The notes: generated from the letters alone by a model not told the origin. A stretch of DNA of 48,914 nucleotides from Pseudomonadota bacterium (GCA_021792335.1 JAJYUW010000004.1:1-48914); one strand, 5' to 3'. Counted from the stretch's first letter, positions 1-7,591 are shown. Program-made: numbers and translations.

Positions 1-270
1 GGCCCTGGCTTCCTTGAGCTGGTCTCGCGAGCCCTTGATGGACATTTGTTCGAGTGGCACGGCCACCATCCTGAAACGCACTTCCTTGAGGACGCTGTCC
101 ATTTCCTGCAACAGGGTCAGGGGTTGAACATTGTGTTCATAAACCTCGGCCAAAGCAGAAGTCCCCTGGCCGATGGAATACACGTTCATGCCGCCCAGAA
201 CAAAGATAATCAGGACGGCCAATAAGGAGGAGCTGAATAATTTGGCCTTGATGCTTAATTTATTCAGCAT
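1..270 (-). CDS. methyl-accepting chemotaxis protein, N-terminal part (cut by window edge)
   Basis: Only the first 90 codons are in the window. Read from the ATG at 270 on the minus strand, the protein starts MLNKLSIKAKLFSSS, followed by a hydrophobic segment (about residues 13-28, LLAVLIIFVLGG) and then an amphipathic helical region containing GQGTSALAEVYEHNVQPLTL. This is the usual start of a chemoreceptor with a four-helix-bundle periplasmic sensor (4HB_MCP type): short cytoplasmic N-terminus, first membrane helix, ligand-binding helix 1. An AGGA sequence lies about 7 bases before the ATG. The signalling hairpin is outside the window, so the ligand cannot be guessed. A second, complete receptor of the same general type is at 21221-22852. 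Confidence 0.8.
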   Translation of the reverse strand, partial: MLNKLSIKAKLFSSSLLAVLIIFVLGGMNVYSIGQGTSALAEVYEHNVQPLTLLQEMDSVLKEVRFRMVAVPLEQMSIKGSRDQLKEARA

Positions 271-525
271 GAAAGATCCTTTCGGGAGGAAGTTGAGTTT
301 TGTCTTTTGCTCGACGTGTAATATCGCGGGAACGTCATTTGCGCTTTCCCATCGAAAACCACTTTCACGAAGTATAACGGAAAATCCGGTGTTCTCATCT
401 CTGCCACAGGTGGCGAGTTTTGGCAATGAACTGGATCATCGCGATTGCCGCCAGCACCGTGTTCACGCGAAATCCCGTGTCGAATTTTTCCTTGTTGCAA
501 TTGCGATGTCTGTTTTTGAAGGGTC

Positions 526-550
526 GGCGGCCCTCATCGCGAGGGCCGCC
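526..550 (-). terminator. perfect 10-bp GC hairpin after the rhodanese gene
   Basis: GGCGGCCCTC and GAGGGCCGCC form a perfect 10-bp stem with a 5-nt loop, 16 bases past the rhodanese stop codon. On the minus strand the following bases are GACCCTTCAAAAACA, so there is no clear U-tract. It may be a weak or bidirectional terminator, or simply a 3' stabilising hairpin. The rest of 271-565 holds the upstream region of the chemoreceptor gene; no convincing promoter was seen there. Confidence 0.5.
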
Positions 551-565
551 TCGACAGACAGGGGG

Positions 566-1030
566 TTATTCGATGGGCAGCTTGCGAGCTTTCCAGTCCG
601 GGAATCCGTTGCGGTACCAGTTCACGTTCTTGTAGCCGTTTTTGGACAGGACAACCGCAGCCTTGTAGGATTTCCAGCAGGTTCCGGCGTTGCAGAACAC
701 CACGATGGCGGCATTTTTGTCCTTCAGCTTATCCATGTTGAACTTGTCCTGGCTGGAATCGAAATCCGCGCTCTTGGCGCTTTTTTCGGGGTCATAGGGA
801 ACCGAAATGGAACCCTTGATGCTGCCCTCGCCAAACTCGGAAGCCTTGCGGGTATCGACTAAAAGCGCGCCTTTCGCTTGCAGGTCCTGAACCTGCTTGG
901 CGTCTACAAGGTGGACGCCGGCCGGTGCCGTGGTGGGGGTTTCAGGGGCATCCGCAGCATGGGCTGCGCCTGCCGCGGAAAAAAACCCAAGCGTGAAAAG
1001 GGCAATGGACAAGCGTTTGGTGATGTTCAT
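566..1030 (-). CDS. secreted single-domain rhodanese-like protein
   Basis: A 154-residue protein with a clear Sec signal peptide (MNITKRLSIALFTLGFFSAA, cleavage likely after AHA near residue 25), a short Pro/Thr-rich linker and one rhodanese domain (about 38-150). The active-site loop reads CNAGTCWKSYKAA with the presumed persulfide-carrying Cys113; the substrate-specificity arginine that ends the loop in classical thiosulfate sulfurtransferases is not present, and a second Cys (118) lies in the loop. VDTRKASEFGEGSIKGSISVP is the usual conserved strand/loop before it. The protein should act in the periplasm, probably carrying sulfane sulfur or binding a thiol or metal ligand; the substrate is unknown. 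It appears to be transcribed alone. Confidence 0.85.
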   Translation of the reverse strand: MNITKRLSIALFTLGFFSAAGAAHAADAPETPTTAPAGVHLVDAKQVQDLQAKGALLVDTRKASEFGEGSIKGSISVPYDPEKSAKSADFDSSQDKFNMDKLKDKNAAIVVFCNAGTCWKSYKAAVVLSKNGYKNVNWYRNGFPDWKARKLPIE

Positions 1031-1326
1031 GGGATTGTCTCCTCCAAAAATTATTAGGGATTTATTTTAACTTGTAGCCACGAATTCCCCCGGTTGGAAA
1101 ATCGTGATCTACCCACCAGCGGGTAACCCATTCATTTTCGCTCTTAATGCTGCGATAAGCACAAATGCTTTGCTGAGTAGACGATAACTTTTTACCTTTT
1201 TTATTTTTTCAAGTCAATCGGATTATTGGGGGGGGGGGTGATAATTTGGCTTGATGATTGACTCACGGCGCCCGGCAGGGCTCGGACCCGGGCTTTAGAA
1301 TGTTATGGGTTTTTCTAACAAGGCTG
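1031..1326. other. intergenic region with a G11 tract and possible rhodanese promoter
   Basis: No gene is seen here. An uninterrupted run of 11 G lies at 1228-1238. On the minus strand, just after it, TTGACT (1217-1212) followed 17 bases later by TAAAAA is a possible promoter for the rhodanese gene, about 160 bases upstream of its ATG; this is weak evidence. On the minus strand after mtnA, GCCCGG and CCGGGC (near 1271-1297) could pair as a hairpin but no U-tract follows. Confidence 0.3.
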
Positions 1327-2364
1327 CTAGGCGAACAATGCCGCGATTTTCTCCCGATCGGGTGCCGGTATGACGCCTTGCTCCGTAATCAGCGCGGTGA
1401 CCAGATCGGCGGGAGTGACGTCGAAGGCCGGGTTGCGTACCTGAACCCCCTGGGCTGCCCACTGGCACTCGCGGAAGCCGGTCACTTCCTCGGGGGCGCG
1501 CTCTTCGATCGGGATGTCCGCACCCGAGGCGATGCTCGAATCAATGGTGGAAAGCGGGCAGGCGACGTAAAACGGTATGTCGTGCCGCCGCGCCAGCACC
1601 GCCACCATGTAGGTGCCGATCTTGTTGGCGACATCGCCGTTGGCAGCCACCCGGTCGGTGCCGACGATCACCGCATCCACTTCGCCGTGCGCCATCAGGT
1701 GGCCGGCCATGTTGTCGCTGATCAGGGTGACCGGGATCTTTTCCTGCACCATTTCCCAGGCGGTGAGGCGCGCCCCCTGCAGGAACGGGCGGGTTTCGTC
1801 GGCGACGACGGAAATTTTCTTGCCTGCTGCCACCGCCGAGCGGATCACGCCCAGCGCCGTTCCCCAGCCTGCGGTGGCGAGCGCGCCGGCATTGCAGTGA
1901 GTGAGCACGCGCGCCCCGTCCGCCAGCAATGCCGCGCCGTATCCGCCCATGGCGCGGTTGATGCGGATGTCCTCGGCATGAATTTCGTGCGCTTCCTGCA
2001 CCAGCCGTTCGGCAACCGCTGTCTGGGTCGTGCTGCCCATGCTTTCCCACGCCTGGCGCATGCGCTTGAGCGCCCAGAACAGGTTGACCGCCGTGGGACG
2101 GCTTAATGCCAGCGTTTCGAAGCCCTTTTCCATGCCCGGACGGAACACATCAGGCGCGGTTTTTTCCAGGCGCCGCGCCTCCAGCGCCACGCCATAGGCG
2201 GCGGCGCAGCCGATGGCAGGCGCCCCGCGCACCACCATGGCGCGGATGCCGTGCGCGACGCTTGCTGCGGAGTCGTAGGAAAGGTACTCGAAGCGTGCCG
2301 GCAGCACGCGCTGGTCGATCATTTCCAGACGGCCGTCATGCCAGCGCAGGGTTTCTACATTCAT
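1327..2364 (-). CDS. mtnA: S-methyl-5-thioribose-1-phosphate isomerase
   Basis: A 345-residue protein of normal length for MtnA, the aldose-ketose isomerase converting 5-methylthioribose-1-phosphate to 5-methylthioribulose-1-phosphate in methylthioadenosine salvage. The family's catalytic pair is present: Cys157 in THCNAGALATAG and Asp237 in VIVGTDRVAANGD. RGAPAIG near residue 46 and NKIGTY after the aspartate are further signatures that separate MtnA from eIF2B-like relatives. The gene starts 12 bases after the aldolase stop, with AAAGGAAAA as ribosome binding site, so the two are an operon with the aldolase first. No mtnK, mtnP, mtnB, mtnC or mtnD is seen nearby, which makes use of an aldolase shunt more plausible than the full methionine cycle (inference). 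Confidence 0.93.
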   Translation of the reverse strand: MNVETLRWHDGRLEMIDQRVLPARFEYLSYDSAASVAHGIRAMVVRGAPAIGCAAAYGVALEARRLEKTAPDVFRPGMEKGFETLALSRPTAVNLFWALKRMRQAWESMGSTTQTAVAERLVQEAHEIHAEDIRINRAMGGYGAALLADGARVLTHCNAGALATAGWGTALGVIRSAVAAGKKISVVADETRPFLQGARLTAWEMVQEKIPVTLISDNMAGHLMAHGEVDAVIVGTDRVAANGDVANKIGTYMVAVLARRHDIPFYVACPLSTIDSSIASGADIPIEERAPEEVTGFRECQWAAQGVQVRNPAFDVTPADLVTALITEQGVIPAPDREKIAALFA

Positions 2365-2376
2365 GGGCGTTTTCCT

Positions 2377-3954
2377 TTAACCAGCATTCCTGGTGGGTGA
2401 AAGTTCCAGCAGCGGCTTGCAGGCCGCCGACAGGGTGTCGTTGGCGGAGATCAAAAGATCGATTCCGCCGAAGCGGCGTACCGCTCGATCCAGCATTGCC
2501 TTGATTTGGTCGTGGTCGGCCGTGTCGCAGATGAGGCCGAGATAGCCGGGACGGAGATGGAGCGACGTGACTGCCGGGTCGGCATCCAGACCGACCACGG
2601 CCGCGCCCTGGTCAAGCAGCGCCCGCACCTTGTCCCGGTTCGCCAATGCCGAGCCTACCAGCGCAACCTGGCCGGCCAGTGCATCTTTGCTGCGGACGGC
2701 CCGTTCGAAGCCGCCGTATTCGATTTCGGCGGCGAGGACCTCGCGCGGCGGCAGGGAAACGTATTTATCCAGCGCCTCTGCGCGGGCCTGGATCTTCATG
2801 CTGTGGCGGTAGATCTCGGCCGCAGCGTCGGCATGGAAGGCGTTTACGCCTGCGGCGATGAGACCCCATTCCGGGTCGAGAACGATGCGCGGCGCTGGAT
2901 CCGGCAGCCGCGTCGCATCCGCCGGGGCGTTTCCCGCCAGGTATTGCCGGTAGTCCTTGACGAAGCTTGCCACCTCGCATCCCAGCATCGGCAGTCGCTT
3001 GGTGAACACCGCATGCTGCGGCGTGGCCGGGCCGCGCCGGGAAAGCGAGGCCAGGTCGGGGCGGCGGGAAAAGGCGAGGCTGAACAGGTCGGAGGAAACC
3101 GTCATCACCATGGGAAAACCGGCGGCCAGGGAAATGTCCTGGCGCAGGGCGGCAAGCGCCAGCATGTCTTTACTCCTTCCCCCTTGAAGGGGGATGGTTG
3201 GGATGGGGGTGGCACCCCCGCCGGACCCCCACCCTGGCCCTCCCCCTTGAAGGGGGAGGGGAGAAGAGGATGGGAAACGCAGCGGAATGTCCCAGGCGTG
3301 GTGCGACTTGAGATAGTCCTCGGCGCGGCTGACCAGCGTGATCATGCGCTCGTAGGATTCCCGTGCCGTGTCGCCGAAGGCGAAGATGCCATGGTGCATC
3401 AGCACCATGCCGATGGTTCTGGGCGTGGCTGCACGGGTAAAAATATCGTGGCAGGCGTTGGCCAGTTCGAAGCCGGAGTGCCGGTACGGGACGATCAATA
3501 CGGCGTCGCCGTAAGCCGCCTTGACGTGCTGTTCGCCGTGGCGGGTATCGGCCACTGCCAGCACTGCGTCGGCATGGGTGTGTTCCACCCACTTGAACGG
3601 CAGGATGGCGTGGAGGAGGGTCTCTATCGAAGGCCGGGGCGAATCCGGGTTTTTCAGTGCGGCGCGGAACTCGGCGGCCATGCGCTCGTTGTCGAGCGCG
3701 TCCAGCCCGATCAGGCTTTTCACGGCTTCCAGCCTTAGCGGCGCGAAATTCTCTTTGGTTACGCGGGCCAGGTCGGAGCCCGAACCCTTGACGTAGAGGA
3801 CGTCCTCGCCGTCCTCGCGCAGCTTGACCGAAGTGTTGCCGCCGCCATACATCACCAGCGCCTTTTCGCTGCCGAGCAGGCGCGATGTCCAGGCGCGCAG
3901 TTCCAGCTCGCTGGCGCAGCGTCCGGCTTCCTTTTCGTCCCACAGGCTGTTCAT
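2377..3954 (-). CDS. class II aldolase fused to a truncated short-chain-dehydrogenase domain
   Basis: A 525-residue protein (start MNSLWDEKE at 3954, chosen because AAGGA lies 10 bases upstream; the frame extends 12 codons further from a TTG inside a repeat). Residues about 5-240 are a class II aldolase/adducin domain: phosphate-binding GGGNTSVKLR, zinc ligands in EHTHAD and LMHHGIF. It resembles the bifunctional aldolase/short-chain dehydrogenase family (rhamnulose-phosphate-aldolase-like). The C-terminal Rossmann part begins near GQVALVGSALANRDKVRAL but stops after about 95 residues at LLELSPTRNAG, before the YxxxK catalytic motif a dehydrogenase needs, so only aldolase activity is expected. 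A hairpin repeat is inserted in frame at about residues 230-260. With mtnA directly downstream, cleavage of 5-methylthioribulose-1-phosphate to DHAP and methylthioacetaldehyde is a reasonable guess, based on known MtnA/Ald2 shunts. Confidence 0.75.
   Translation of the reverse strand: MNSLWDEKEAGRCASELELRAWTSRLLGSEKALVMYGGGNTSVKLREDGEDVLYVKGSGSDLARVTKENFAPLRLEAVKSLIGLDALDNERMAAEFRAALKNPDSPRPSIETLLHAILPFKWVEHTHADAVLAVADTRHGEQHVKAAYGDAVLIVPYRHSGFELANACHDIFTRAATPRTIGMVLMHHGIFAFGDTARESYERMITLVSRAEDYLKSHHAWDIPLRFPSSSPLPLQGGGPGWGSGGGATPIPTIPLQGGRSKDMLALAALRQDISLAAGFPMVMTVSSDLFSLAFSRRPDLASLSRRGPATPQHAVFTKRLPMLGCEVASFVKDYRQYLAGNAPADATRLPDPAPRIVLDPEWGLIAAGVNAFHADAAAEIYRHSMKIQARAEALDKYVSLPPREVLAAEIEYGGFERAVRSKDALAGQVALVGSALANRDKVRALLDQGAAVVGLDADPAVTSLHLRPGYLGLICDTADHDQIKAMLDRAVRRFGGIDLLISANDTLSAACKPLLELSPTRNAG
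3172..3264. repeat. REP-like hairpin pair inserted in frame in the aldolase gene
   Basis: Two hairpins, each CCCCCTTGAAGGGGG-like (3178-3194 and 3241-3258), flank a G/C-tract spacer. In the aldolase frame it encodes a Pro/Gly/Ser-rich stretch with LPLQGGG and IPLQGG. Equivalent CCCTCTCCC-type hairpins lie around the DUF559 gene at 6883-7580. The element keeps the frame open, so the protein simply carries an extra flexible loop between the aldolase domain and the rest. Confidence 0.75.
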
Positions 3955-3981
3955 GGAGGTATTATCCTTGAAAAAGAATTT

Positions 3982-4155
3982 GAACCGCAAAGGCGCAAAG
4001 AACGCAAAGGAAACGGGGTAGGCAGGGATGGGCGGCTTTATCGCCCAACTCGCAAAAACAATGTGTTATCGGAATCTGCCTAGTCACCGGATAGGTGAAT
4101 ACCAGATAGATTTTATGTCCTGGTTTTCTTTGCGCCTTCGCGTCTTTGCGGTTAA
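3982..4155. repeat. long-arm inverted repeat (CGCAAAG type)
   Basis: Left arm AACCGCAAAGGCGCAAAG plus AACGCAAAGG (3983-4010), right arm CTTTGCGCCTTCGCGTC then TTTGCGGTTAA (4128-4154), with a ~115-bp centre that is AT-richer. First of six elements with the same plan in this window (others at 11322, 18482, 19941, 39151 and 45802). It fills the divergent space between the aldolase and folE, whose promoters must lie in it or at its edges. Confidence 0.8.
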
Positions 4156-4214
4156 TGAACTGCGGTTTTTAAGATTATACTTGCAGCCCAGTCTTTACAG
4201 GAGGATCTGTTTCC

Positions 4215-4853
4215 ATGAGCGATTGTTGCGACCACGACCATCCCGCGCAGCCCCCTGGCGGGGTGGGCATTCCGCGCACCGGAACCTTTGATGCCGCCGC
4301 ATTCGAGCAGGCCATTGCCGACCTGCTGCGCGCCTGCGGCGTTTCTCCAGTCAGTACGCATACCGGCAAGACCGCGCAGCGCGTGCGCGGACTGTGGGAA
4401 AAGCGCCTGCTCGGCGGTTACGACATGGATCCCGCCGAGGTGCTGGGGGAGGGCTTTGCCGACCCGCGCGAGGACATGGTGGTGGTGCGCGGCATCGCGG
4501 TGCATGGCGTCTGTCCGCATCATCTCGTGCCGTTTCGTGGCATCGCCCATGTCGCCTACATTCCCGGCGGGCGGCTGCACGGCTTCGGCCGCATCGCCCG
4601 GCTGGTGGACGCGATCGGCCACCGCTTCACCTATCAGGAATGGATGACGCGCGACATCGCCGATGCACTGGTGCTTCACGGCAAAGCCCAAGGTGCCGCC
4701 TGCGTGATCGAGGCCGAGCAGCTTTGCCTGCTGTTGGGTGAGGACCGGCGCGGTGATGAGCGTGTCTACACCCAGGCTTTTGCCGGCTGCTTCAAGGACA
4801 GCGACCAGTTCAGGATGGAGTTCCTGCGCGCCATCCAGGGCCGGCAACCCTGA
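4215..4853 (+). CDS. folE: GTP cyclohydrolase I
   Basis: A 212-residue homologue of FolE, which converts GTP to 7,8-dihydroneopterin triphosphate for folate or other pterins. Zinc ligands are visible: Cys100 and His103 in GVCPHHLVPFRG and Cys171 in AEQLCLLLGE; the usual Glu before the His pair is Pro here. GFGRIARLVDAI and QEWMTRDIADAL match the conserved GLSKhaRiV and QERLT blocks, and the C-terminus SDQFRMEFLRAI is typical. An odd N-terminal CCDHDH cluster is present that could bind metal, though it may be incidental. AGGAGG sits 10 bases before the ATG. The gene is alone; no other folate gene is adjacent. Confidence 0.93.
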   Translation: MSDCCDHDHPAQPPGGVGIPRTGTFDAAAFEQAIADLLRACGVSPVSTHTGKTAQRVRGLWEKRLLGGYDMDPAEVLGEGFADPREDMVVVRGIAVHGVCPHHLVPFRGIAHVAYIPGGRLHGFGRIARLVDAIGHRFTYQEWMTRDIADALVLHGKAQGAACVIEAEQLCLLLGEDRRGDERVYTQAFAGCFKDSDQFRMEFLRAIQGRQP

Positions 4854-5141
4854 GCAGGCGGCTTCTTGTGCCTGGTATTTTTCAGACTTAATCCAGCTTT
4901 AGATTAAATCTCTTTCATGAAAAATGCCCTGGAACACATTAAAAAATATGACATAATTTAACAAAAATTTTAATGGGACTGCCGTGTCTGCAAATCCATG
5001 CCTGGATGGGCAGCATACGGCGTGGCGGAATCCGCGCATCGCAATAGTCGCAAGCGGCTGGAAAGTGGGAGAATGTTGAAATTTAACCAATCCATAACAG
5101 GGCCAGGCTGTGCAACAGTCGTCCGGGAGGAGCCGCTCCCC
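4854..5141 (+). other. AT-rich leader between folE and the ThDP enzyme gene
   Basis: The middle part (4880-4980) is strikingly AT-rich compared with its surroundings and is the likely promoter area; CATAAT at 4952 is a possible -10 but no good -35 goes with it. A 14-codon open frame (4917-4961, ending YDII) has no ribosome binding site. CTGCAAATCCA and TGGATGGGCAG (4988-5013) can form an imperfect hairpin. Regulation is therefore possible but not shown. Confidence 0.3.
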
Positions 5142-6851
5142 ATGATGGATGCGGCTGATCTGGTAATTGCCTATCTGGAGCAGATAGGCGTCGAGTATGT
5201 GTTCGGGGTGCCCGGAGGCGGCATCGAGCCGCTTTACAATGCGCTCGCGCGCAGCGCCCGGCGCGGCGGGCCGCGCCCGGTCGTAGCCCGCCACGAAACG
5301 GGGGCCGCTTTCATGGCCGATGGCTACGCGCGTGAAACCGGCAGGATAGGCGTGTGCTGCGCCACTTCCGGCCCGGGTTCCACCAATCTCATCACCGGCG
5401 TAGCCTGCGCGTATGAAAACGAAATCCCGCTGCTGGTCATCAGCGGGCAGCCATCGTTGCACTTGCTGGGCAGGGGGGCGATGCAAGAATCCGCCGGCAG
5501 CGGCACCGGCATCGACACGGTGGCCATGTTTCGCAGCTGCACGCGCTACAGCGCACTGGTGTCCCATCCCGATCAACTGGAAAGCCAGTTGGTCAGCGCA
5601 CTGTTGAGCGCGCACCGGCCGACGCCCGGCCCGGTCCACCTGAGCATCCCGCTGGATGTTCAGCGCAGCCCGATGGGGTATGCACCGGCCCATGACCTGG
5701 CCCGCCTGCTGCTGCCGCCCTCTCCCGTCGATGACGCGGCGGTGCAGGCGTTACGCGCGCAACTGGAACGGGCGCGCCGCGTGGTGATACTGATAGGCAG
5801 CGGCTGCAGTGAGGCGGTCGACGCCATTCTCGATCTGGCGGAAACAATCGGCGCGGTTTTCGTCGTCACGCCCGACGCCAAGGGCTTTGTCAGCCCCCAT
5901 CATCCTCTGTACCGCGGTGTGTTCGGGTTCGCCGGGCATCATTCCGCCGTCGCGGTGATGAACGACAATCATGTAGACCTGATCCTGGCAGCCGGTTCCT
6001 GTATGGGTGAATTTAACAGCAACGGTTGGTGCCAATCGCTGCTGAACAGCCGGCTGGTGCATATCGATTCCTGCGAGGCGCATTTGTCGCGTTCCCCCAT
6101 GGCGCGGCTGCATGTGCGCGGCCGCATACGCGCGGTATTCGAGCGGCTGCTGGACCTGATGTGCCGGGACGGTGTGAGAGCGCTTGCCGCTGCCGCAGCG
6201 CGGAAGTCTGCGGAAGTCCTGGTGGCCGATTCCGACCAACGGGTGCAGGACGCCGCGCTTATCAAGCCCCACTACCTGATGCGCGAACTCGGCCGGCGCT
6301 GCCCATCCGATACGCGTTTCCTGGCCGATACCGGCAGCAGCATCGCGTGGGCAATCCATCACCTGGATCTGCACGATTACCGCCCCAGCCCGGGGGGTTG
6401 GCTGCGGGTCACCATGAATTTCGCTCCCATGGGCTGGGCTATCGGCGGGGCGGTCGGCACCGCGCTGGCCAACCCTGATGCGCCGGTAGTCTGCATCACC
6501 GGCGACGGCAGCCTGCTCATGAACGGCCAGGAAATGACCGTGGCGCTGACCGAGAAGCTCACCGTGGTATTCGTGATACTCAACGACGCCGCACTGGGCA
6601 TGGTAAAGCACGGCCAGCGACTGGCCGGCGCGGAGCAGGTCGGAGTCGAGCTGCCGCCGGTGGATTTCAGGCTGCTGGCCGAATCCATGGGCATTCCGGG
6701 CCATGTGATCCGCACCGCCGGGGATCTGGATGGTCTCGACCTGGACGTGATCCTGCGCAATCCGGGGCCGACCGTGCTGGACGTGCGCATCGATCCAGAG
6801 GAAGTGCCGCCCATGGGGCTGCGGCTGAAGATACTGGGTACGGCGAAATAA
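5142..6851 (+). CDS. acetolactate-synthase-like thiamine diphosphate enzyme
   Basis: A 569-residue ThDP-dependent enzyme of the acetolactate synthase large-subunit family. The start at 5142 (MMDAADLVIAYLEQIG) is chosen because GGGAGGAG lies 9 bases upstream and the family normally begins here; an earlier in-frame ATG at 5073 is possible. Seen in order: N-terminal Pyr domain with FGVPGGGIEPLYNAL and catalytic Glu52 in ARHETGAAFMADGYAR, TSGPGSTNLITG, a central domain, and the C-terminal PP domain with GDGSLLMNGQEM (454 on) and ILND as the second Mg/ThDP ligand. No regulatory small subunit is nearby, so it may not be the biosynthetic IlvB; pyruvate or another 2-oxo acid is the expected substrate. 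It precedes the two citrate-synthase-like genes, separated by the DUF559 cassette. Confidence 0.8.
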   Translation: MMDAADLVIAYLEQIGVEYVFGVPGGGIEPLYNALARSARRGGPRPVVARHETGAAFMADGYARETGRIGVCCATSGPGSTNLITGVACAYENEIPLLVISGQPSLHLLGRGAMQESAGSGTGIDTVAMFRSCTRYSALVSHPDQLESQLVSALLSAHRPTPGPVHLSIPLDVQRSPMGYAPAHDLARLLLPPSPVDDAAVQALRAQLERARRVVILIGSGCSEAVDAILDLAETIGAVFVVTPDAKGFVSPHHPLYRGVFGFAGHHSAVAVMNDNHVDLILAAGSCMGEFNSNGWCQSLLNSRLVHIDSCEAHLSRSPMARLHVRGRIRAVFERLLDLMCRDGVRALAAAAARKSAEVLVADSDQRVQDAALIKPHYLMRELGRRCPSDTRFLADTGSSIAWAIHHLDLHDYRPSPGGWLRVTMNFAPMGWAIGGAVGTALANPDAPVVCITGDGSLLMNGQEMTVALTEKLTVVFVILNDAALGMVKHGQRLAGAEQVGVELPPVDFRLLAESMGIPGHVIRTAGDLDGLDLDVILRNPGPTVLDVRIDPEEVPPMGLRLKILGTAK

Positions 6852-6882
6852 ACAAGGAATCTATCCGCACCCGCATCTTGTT

Positions 6883-7056
6883 CCCCTCTCCCGTCTCGCC
6901 AGAGGGAGCAGCCTTGCTGCCGCTCTCGGCGGGGACACTCCTTGCGGGTGCAGGGAGAGGGGTTAGGGGTGAGGGGTTGTGCAATGGAATACATATCTCG
7001 CGGTACGCACAGCCCCTCATCCCCAGCCCTTGTCCCGCCTGCGGGAGAAGGGGGTA
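6883..7056. repeat. left REP-like hairpin doublet flanking the DUF559 gene
   Basis: Two facing elements: CCCCTCTCCC (6883-6892) pairing with GGGAGAGGGG (6953-6962), followed by GGGGTGAGGGGTTGTG, a ~25-bp spacer, then GCACAGCCCCTCATCCCCAG with a CCCGCCTGCGGG hairpin (7009-7046). The same composite is repeated in the same order on the other side of the DUF559 gene at 7449-7580, so the two doublets are direct repeats of each other while each is internally inverted. Confidence 0.85.
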
Positions 7057-7064
7057 GGCCAGGC

Positions 7065-7484
7065 ATGGAAAATTACACGCCGCATCACCCTGCCAAATTG
7101 CCAGAAGATATTCGGGCTTGGGCCAGAGAAATGCGTGGTCGTATGACTGATGCGGAGGCTTTGTTATGGATGCTTTTGCGCAATCGCCGTATCGCTGGCG
7201 CAAAATTCAGGCGACAGCATCCTGTGGGACGCTACATCCTCGACTATTATTGTGTTGAAAACAAGTTGGGCATTGAACTTGATGGGGGGCAGCATGGCAA
7301 AGCGGTTGATTACGATCAGAACCGGGACAACTGGTTGCGTACGCAAGGAATTCTGGTGCTACGTTTCTGGAATAACCAGATGTTGACGGGGACAGAAGCA
7401 GTTATGGAAGCGATTTATCAAGCTGTTGTTGCTGCTGTACCGGTAACCACCCCTCTCCCGCAGGCGGGAGAGAGGCAGGGGTGA
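7065..7484 (+). CDS. DUF559 endonuclease-like protein
   Basis: A 139-residue protein from the ATG at 7065 (MENYTPHHPAKLPED); the open frame reaches back to 6942 but that part only translates the flanking repeat. It has the DUF559 pattern, a small PD-(D/E)XK/Vsr-like nuclease fold: AEALLWMLLRNRRIAGAKFR, then FRRQHPVGRYILDYYC with the conserved Asp, IELDGGQH with the Asp and His, and GILVLRFWNNQ. The nuclease residues appear intact. The last 13 codons (VTTPLPQAGERQG) lie inside the right-hand repeat, so the gene's natural end has been joined to it. The gene looks less GC-rich than its neighbours (by eye). It splits the ThDP-enzyme gene from the citrate-synthase-like pair and has no obvious link to either; cellular role unknown. 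Confidence 0.8.
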   Translation: MENYTPHHPAKLPEDIRAWAREMRGRMTDAEALLWMLLRNRRIAGAKFRRQHPVGRYILDYYCVENKLGIELDGGQHGKAVDYDQNRDNWLRTQGILVLRFWNNQMLTGTEAVMEAIYQAVVAAVPVTTPLPQAGERQG

Positions 7485-7580
7485 GGGGCTGTGGATTATG
7501 AATCGCATTTTCAGGTATGCACAGCCCCTCATCCCCAGCCCTTCCCCCGCCTGCGGGGGAAGGGAGTATGCCAGCGGGAG
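7449..7580. repeat. right REP-like hairpin doublet flanking the DUF559 gene
   Basis: ACCCCTCTCCCGC-AGG-CGGGAGAG (7449-7473), then GGGGTGAGGGGCTGTG, a ~30-bp spacer, then GCACAGCCCCTCATCCCCAG with CCCCCGCCTGCGGGGG (7519-7560). Closely matches the left doublet in order and sequence. Its purine-rich end (GGGAGGGGGGAAG, 7576-7588) also serves as the ribosome binding site of the next gene. Confidence 0.85.
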
Positions 7581-7591
7581 GGGGGAAGCAA

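Noticed and set aside
4917-4961. 14-codon frame MKNALEHIKKYDII as an ilv-type attenuator leader before the ThDP enzyme gene
   Set aside because: There is no ribosome site, only three Ile and no Val/Leu run, and no terminator/antiterminator pair follows before the real start.
6942-7064. N-terminal extension of the DUF559 protein
   Set aside because: It translates the left REP-like doublet; homologous sequence starts near the ATG 7065.
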